Positions 61,670 to 64,000 of a stretch of DNA of 64,000 nt are shown in pieces. Numbering within the stretch: the first letter of the stretch is position 1; each line of letters starts with the position of its first letter. Made by a program: the position numbers and the translations under genes. The notes beneath the pieces are model-generated. The model was given only the letters and a program-made list of their open reading frames with translations, searched no databases and was not told the DNA's origin. Source of the stretch: Clostridioides difficile_A (GTDB lineage Bacteria; Bacillota; Clostridia; Peptostreptococcales; Peptostreptococcaceae); the NCBI GenBank assembly GCA_945909635.1, contig OX246690.1, positions 2,046,001-2,110,000 on the forward strand, read 5' to 3'.

Positions 61670-61834
61670 AGTAACCATTTTTAAAGAATAGGTTACTTTT
61701 AAAATAGAAAGATGATTAGATTTGAACGTTTCTTTTAATATAGAATTTAAATTTATTTTTTATAAATATGTGAAAGTAAGTAAAATAAACAGAATTAAAA
61801 CTTTTTAGTGACCCATTCTTTAAAAATAGTTACT
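61670..61834. repeat. intergenic unit bounded by 28 bp inverted repeats (copy 1)
   Basis: Arms 61670-61697 and 61807-61834 are inverted copies of each other over 28 bp with three mismatches (AGTAACCATTTTTAAAGAAT against the complement of the right arm). Each arm is also an imperfect palindrome by itself (AGTAACC...GGTTACT). A 109 bp very AT-rich spacer separates them. It lies between a tail-fibre gene and an XkdX gene. A matching unit is at 63528-63695. Confidence 0.75.
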
Positions 61835-61853
61835 ATATAAAATTAAAAAAGGA

Positions 61854-61988
61854 CTATACAATATAATCCTCTCCAACAATATTTTTATATTCATTTTCTG
61901 TTATCTTATTTTTTATTACTGCTGTTTTAACTTGCTCCTTAGACCATAAATTATCATCATAATATTTTTTTATTATTTTGTACCACAT
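61854..61988 (-). CDS. XkdX-family phage protein (copy B)
   Basis: A 44-residue XkdX paralogue (MWYKIIKKYYDDNLWSKEQV, KTAVIKNKITENEYKNIVGE, ending DYIV), clearly related to copy A at 58773-58910. Here it is followed by a tail-fibre gene instead of lysis genes, so the XkdW/XkdX pair seems duplicated together with a fibre module. Confidence 0.87.
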   Translation of the reverse strand: MWYKIIKKYYDDNLWSKEQVKTAVIKNKITENEYKNIVGEDYIV

Positions 61989-61989
61989 T

Positions 61990-62355
61990 TTATATCAACT
62001 CCTTTTCAATCATAGCAAAAGTCAACATTGCTGTTTCTTCTCTTAATGCTTTTACTTCTTCTTGTGTAGCTATAGTCGCACTTTTAGATTTTTTTTCTAG
62101 TTCCTCATGTGCTTTTATTTCCTCTTCTTGTTTTTTATTCATTTCTAAATATTTTTCTGCTGTCTCTAAAGCTGTCAAGCTCTTGTCTAGTTTATATATA
62201 GATTTAATTGTATTAACCGACTCTATATTCGTAACTCTTCCATAATCGTCTAATATTAAAAATACCTCGCTAGTTTGGAAATCATAATTCCCTTTTAAAA
62301 TTTCTTCTGCTGAAACTCCATTTATTTTTTCTTTTTTATCCCATATTTTTATCAT
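61990..62355 (-). CDS. phage tail-region protein (XkdW-like position), coiled-coil
   Basis: A 121-residue protein. N-terminus MIKIWDKKEKINGVSAEEIL, a small beta region (SEVFLILDDYGRVTNIESV) and a long charged helix, probably coiled-coil (AEKYLEMNKKQEEEIKAHEE), ending ALREETAMLTFAMIEKELI. It precedes XkdX copy B by 1 bp. The end resembles that of the protein at 58912-59211. Probably a fibre assembly or connector protein; not proven. Confidence 0.65.
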   Translation of the reverse strand: MIKIWDKKEKINGVSAEEILKGNYDFQTSEVFLILDDYGRVTNIESVNTIKSIYKLDKSLTALETAEKYLEMNKKQEEEIKAHEELEKKSKSATIATQEEVKALREETAMLTFAMIEKELI

Positions 62356-62373
62356 TTTTTAATTCCTCCTTTT

Positions 62374-63516
62374 TTATAATTCGGGTATAAAGCATTCATA
62401 CCTATTATTGTCATAATAATATACAAATTTATCTTTCACCGAAACCGCTTTAATTGAAACATTATTAGGTATCGTAGTTTTGAGGTCATAATTTTTGGTA
62501 GCCATTAATCCATTATGATTATATGTTTTAATATAAAAAGTTGTATTGCTCTTATGTGCTGTATATAACATATCGTTAATTCCTACTGCAAATTCAACAT
62601 CCCAACTATCTAGTTTTGTAAAACTACCAACGTCTGGTCTGTAAACATTTATAGAATGACTCCAATACCCTTGGGGATCTGTTCCTCCTGTTACGCAAAA
62701 ATTATAGGGATTTGTTTTGACACATACAAATAACCTTCTGTATTTAGACGCTATTAAAGTTGACTTAGTTGACCAAGTATTTGTACTAGTTTTGTAATAT
62801 TCACCAATATTACTTGTTGTTGTTGAACTACTTGTATCTATATAACCATATAGTACATGTATTTCATTGGAATAGGAATTTCCACAGGTTCCCCCTCTAG
62901 CTGTAATCATATTAGGAATAGATGACCAATAATTTGCATTTATACTGTATTTTTGACAACTTGAAATGGCTGAGCCATTGTTATATCCTCCTATAGCGTA
63001 AATATATCCGTCGTAATAAATCATTGAAGCTTCATCGCGAAATATTGGTGCAACTATAGAAGAACTAGTATTCGTTAGTGTATCATAACGTATAAAATAC
63101 ATTCCTGCACTTTTATTATTATCAAGAAAATATACATAATTATCTACAGCTATACAAGGTGGATATGGTTTTAAACTTGAAGAAGCTCCATCTAAAATTA
63201 TATTTTTGGGTTTATACCAGTTTGGTATGTCTGTATTTCCAAGTTCAATATTATTAACTTTATTTGCCATGCCTTGAACTGTTTCGCTTGAAGAAGTTGA
63301 AATACCTTTCCTTGTTAAATTAGTTGCTAATGTATTCTTGAAAGTTTGTATTTTTGTTTTAGTTGTACCAAATGAATCGGTTGAGATAAAAGGACTTCCT
63401 AAAGTATTAGCTAAATTATTTTTAGCACTTTGAAGGTCATTTTTTATATTCTCAAAAGAGTCCATAACTTCTTTTATACTTGAATCTTCTTCTAATTTTA
63501 TAGTCATTAAATTCAT
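62374..63516 (-). CDS. phage tail fibre with Kelch-like propeller
   Basis: A 380-residue protein. The N-terminus shares LANTLGSPFISTDSFGTTKT and KNTLATNLTRKGISTSSSET with the fibre at 60964-61644. Residues ~105-375 contain Kelch-like repeats (YYDGYIYAIGGYNNGSAISS, YSNEIHVLYGYIDTSSSTTT, CVTGGTDPQGYWSHSINVY) and end in NRYECFIPEL. A second start (Met4) is close. The neighbouring gene at the window edge ends KITCFIPEL, so tip domains are duplicated. Confidence 0.8.
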   Translation of the reverse strand: MNLMTIKLEEDSSIKEVMDSFENIKNDLQSAKNNLANTLGSPFISTDSFGTTKTKIQTFKNTLATNLTRKGISTSSSETVQGMANKVNNIELGNTDIPNWYKPKNIILDGASSSLKPYPPCIAVDNYVYFLDNNKSAGMYFIRYDTLTNTSSSIVAPIFRDEASMIYYDGYIYAIGGYNNGSAISSCQKYSINANYWSSIPNMITARGGTCGNSYSNEIHVLYGYIDTSSSTTTSNIGEYYKTSTNTWSTKSTLIASKYRRLFVCVKTNPYNFCVTGGTDPQGYWSHSINVYRPDVGSFTKLDSWDVEFAVGINDMLYTAHKSNTTFYIKTYNHNGLMATKNYDLKTTIPNNVSIKAVSVKDKFVYYYDNNRYECFIPEL

Positions 63517-63527
63517 GCCCCCTTTTT

Positions 63528-63695
63528 AAGTATCCTTTCGTTTAGGAATGGTTACTTTATATTTTTGTAATTGTTAATTTTGCTAATCTATATACTAAAG
63601 TAAATTAATTAAAAATATAAAACTATTTTTGAAATAGTTCAAAATTCATTGTCTTTTGCTTTTTTAAGTAACCATTCCTAAACAAATAGTTACTT
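63528..63695. repeat. intergenic unit bounded by inverted repeats (copy 2)
   Basis: GTTTAGGAATGGTTACTT (63540-63557) is the perfect complement of 63666-63683, and the arms extend with partial pairing to about 30 bp each; each arm is again an imperfect palindrome (AAGTAAC...GTTACTT). The spacer is 108 bp, almost the same length as in copy 1 (109 bp), but its sequence is not obviously related. It lies between two tail-fibre genes and overlaps the stop codon of the upstream one. Confidence 0.75.
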
Positions 63696-64000
63696 TATAA
63701 TTCCGGTATAAAACAAGTAATTTTATCATTTAAAATAAAATATATTTGCCTATCATTAACCGAAGCCCCAAAATATCTATAACTAGGAACAGCCGCTCTA
63801 TCAAAAGTTAAATTTTTAACTCCACTTTCAGAAAAAATAATAACTCCACATTTACCATTTCCAGCTATATAACCATAATCCGATACATATAAAGATGACC
63901 CCAATGACACAGCAAAAGTATTATTATCAAAACCTTCTTTTGTAGAACTACTAGTTCCGCTGGAAGGGTCATAATTAATCGCTATATAAGGGTGACCAGA
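63695..64000 (-). CDS. phage tail-fibre protein, 3' end only (runs off the window)
   Basis: The minus-strand frame is open from the window edge to the stop at 63695; an internal GTG at 63910 is not the true start. The visible ~100 residues (GHPYIAINYDPSSGTSSSTK, SLYVSDYGYIAGNGKCGVII, FGASVNDRQIYFILNDKITC, ending FIPEL) resemble the end of the 380-residue Kelch-like fibre, so this is a further copy or a donor module. Confidence 0.75.
   Translation of the reverse strand, partial: SGHPYIAINYDPSSGTSSSTKEGFDNNTFAVSLGSSLYVSDYGYIAGNGKCGVIIFSESGVKNLTFDRAAVPSYRYFGASVNDRQIYFILNDKITCFIPEL

Noticed and set aside
57395..64000. Diffocin or other phage tail-like bacteriocin instead of a prophage
   Set aside because: The visible order (fibres, XkdX, holin, amidase) also occurs in tailocins, but the edge cassettes and att-like repeats favour a prophage. 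It cannot be settled without the head genes outside the window.
1..64000. CRISPR array, tRNA or rRNA genes, complete insertion sequences
   Set aside because: None recognised: no regularly spaced repeats, no cloverleaf-type GGTTCGA motifs and no transposase ORF.

Overview
The window is a low-GC Firmicute chromosome, almost certainly Clostridioides difficile. The evidence is the mutS-mutL-miaA-hfq gene order, a surface protein with three CWB2 wall-binding repeats, two class-I c-di-GMP riboswitches, a tryptophan T-box with trpP, and a prophage endolysin whose C-terminal domain resembles that of the C. difficile phage lysin CD27L. Species is inferred from recognised sequence; no search was run.

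Layout. 0.2-4.1 kb: YitT-family membrane protein, GNAT acetyltransferase, and a LysR regulator divergent from a CofE-like ligase. 4.3-16.4 kb: two paralogous 'two-component system plus FtsX-type ABC exporter' modules, one on each strand, on either side of a TetR regulator and a divergent 4Fe-4S reductive-dehalogenase-like protein; such modules usually sense or expel antimicrobial peptides. 16.4-26.6 kb: metabolic genes (NCS2-like permease, BAAT/acyl-CoA thioesterase-like hydrolase, DUF554 protein, PrdX-like tRNA editing protein, cyclase, SIR2-domain protein, M20 dipeptidase, aluminium-resistance/methionine-lyase-like PLP enzyme). 26.7-32.9 kb: hfq, miaA, mutL, mutS. 33.0-36.06 kb: thiamine-precursor ABC operon under a TPP riboswitch. 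36.5-41.5 kb: a plus-strand c-di-GMP-I riboswitch with a 58-codon ORF, then HxlR, PhzF, NUDIX, DUF3784-like and miaB genes. 41.7-47.3 kb: Cwp28-like wall protein, T-box/trpP, TetR, a basic bitopic protein, and an SH3-domain protein behind a second c-di-GMP-I riboswitch on the minus strand. 47.7-51.9 kb: MacB-like ABC exporter plus a TPR lipoprotein. 52-55.8 kb: small genes, a frameshifted AhpD/CMD gene, an SdpR/SdpI pair and a TSUP permease.

56.0 kb to the right edge is the lysis end of a prophage, transcribed leftwards: modular tail-fibre genes (the last one runs off the edge), two XkdX genes, holin-like genes and an amidase endolysin. Between the endolysin and the host DNA, on the plus strand, lie two tandem paralogous three-gene cassettes: a tiny basic/hydrophobic peptide, a two-TM protein and an AbrB/MazE-like DNA-binding protein. 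The second copy has an operator-like palindrome inside its promoter spacer, and both copies have an antisense extended -10 just past the peptide gene. The first copy has lost its canonical start codons. This layout looks like a toxin-antitoxin or small regulatory module and is the best candidate for something undescribed. A second candidate is a pair of ~165 bp intergenic units, each bounded by ~28-30 bp inverted repeats, next to swapped tail-fibre genes.
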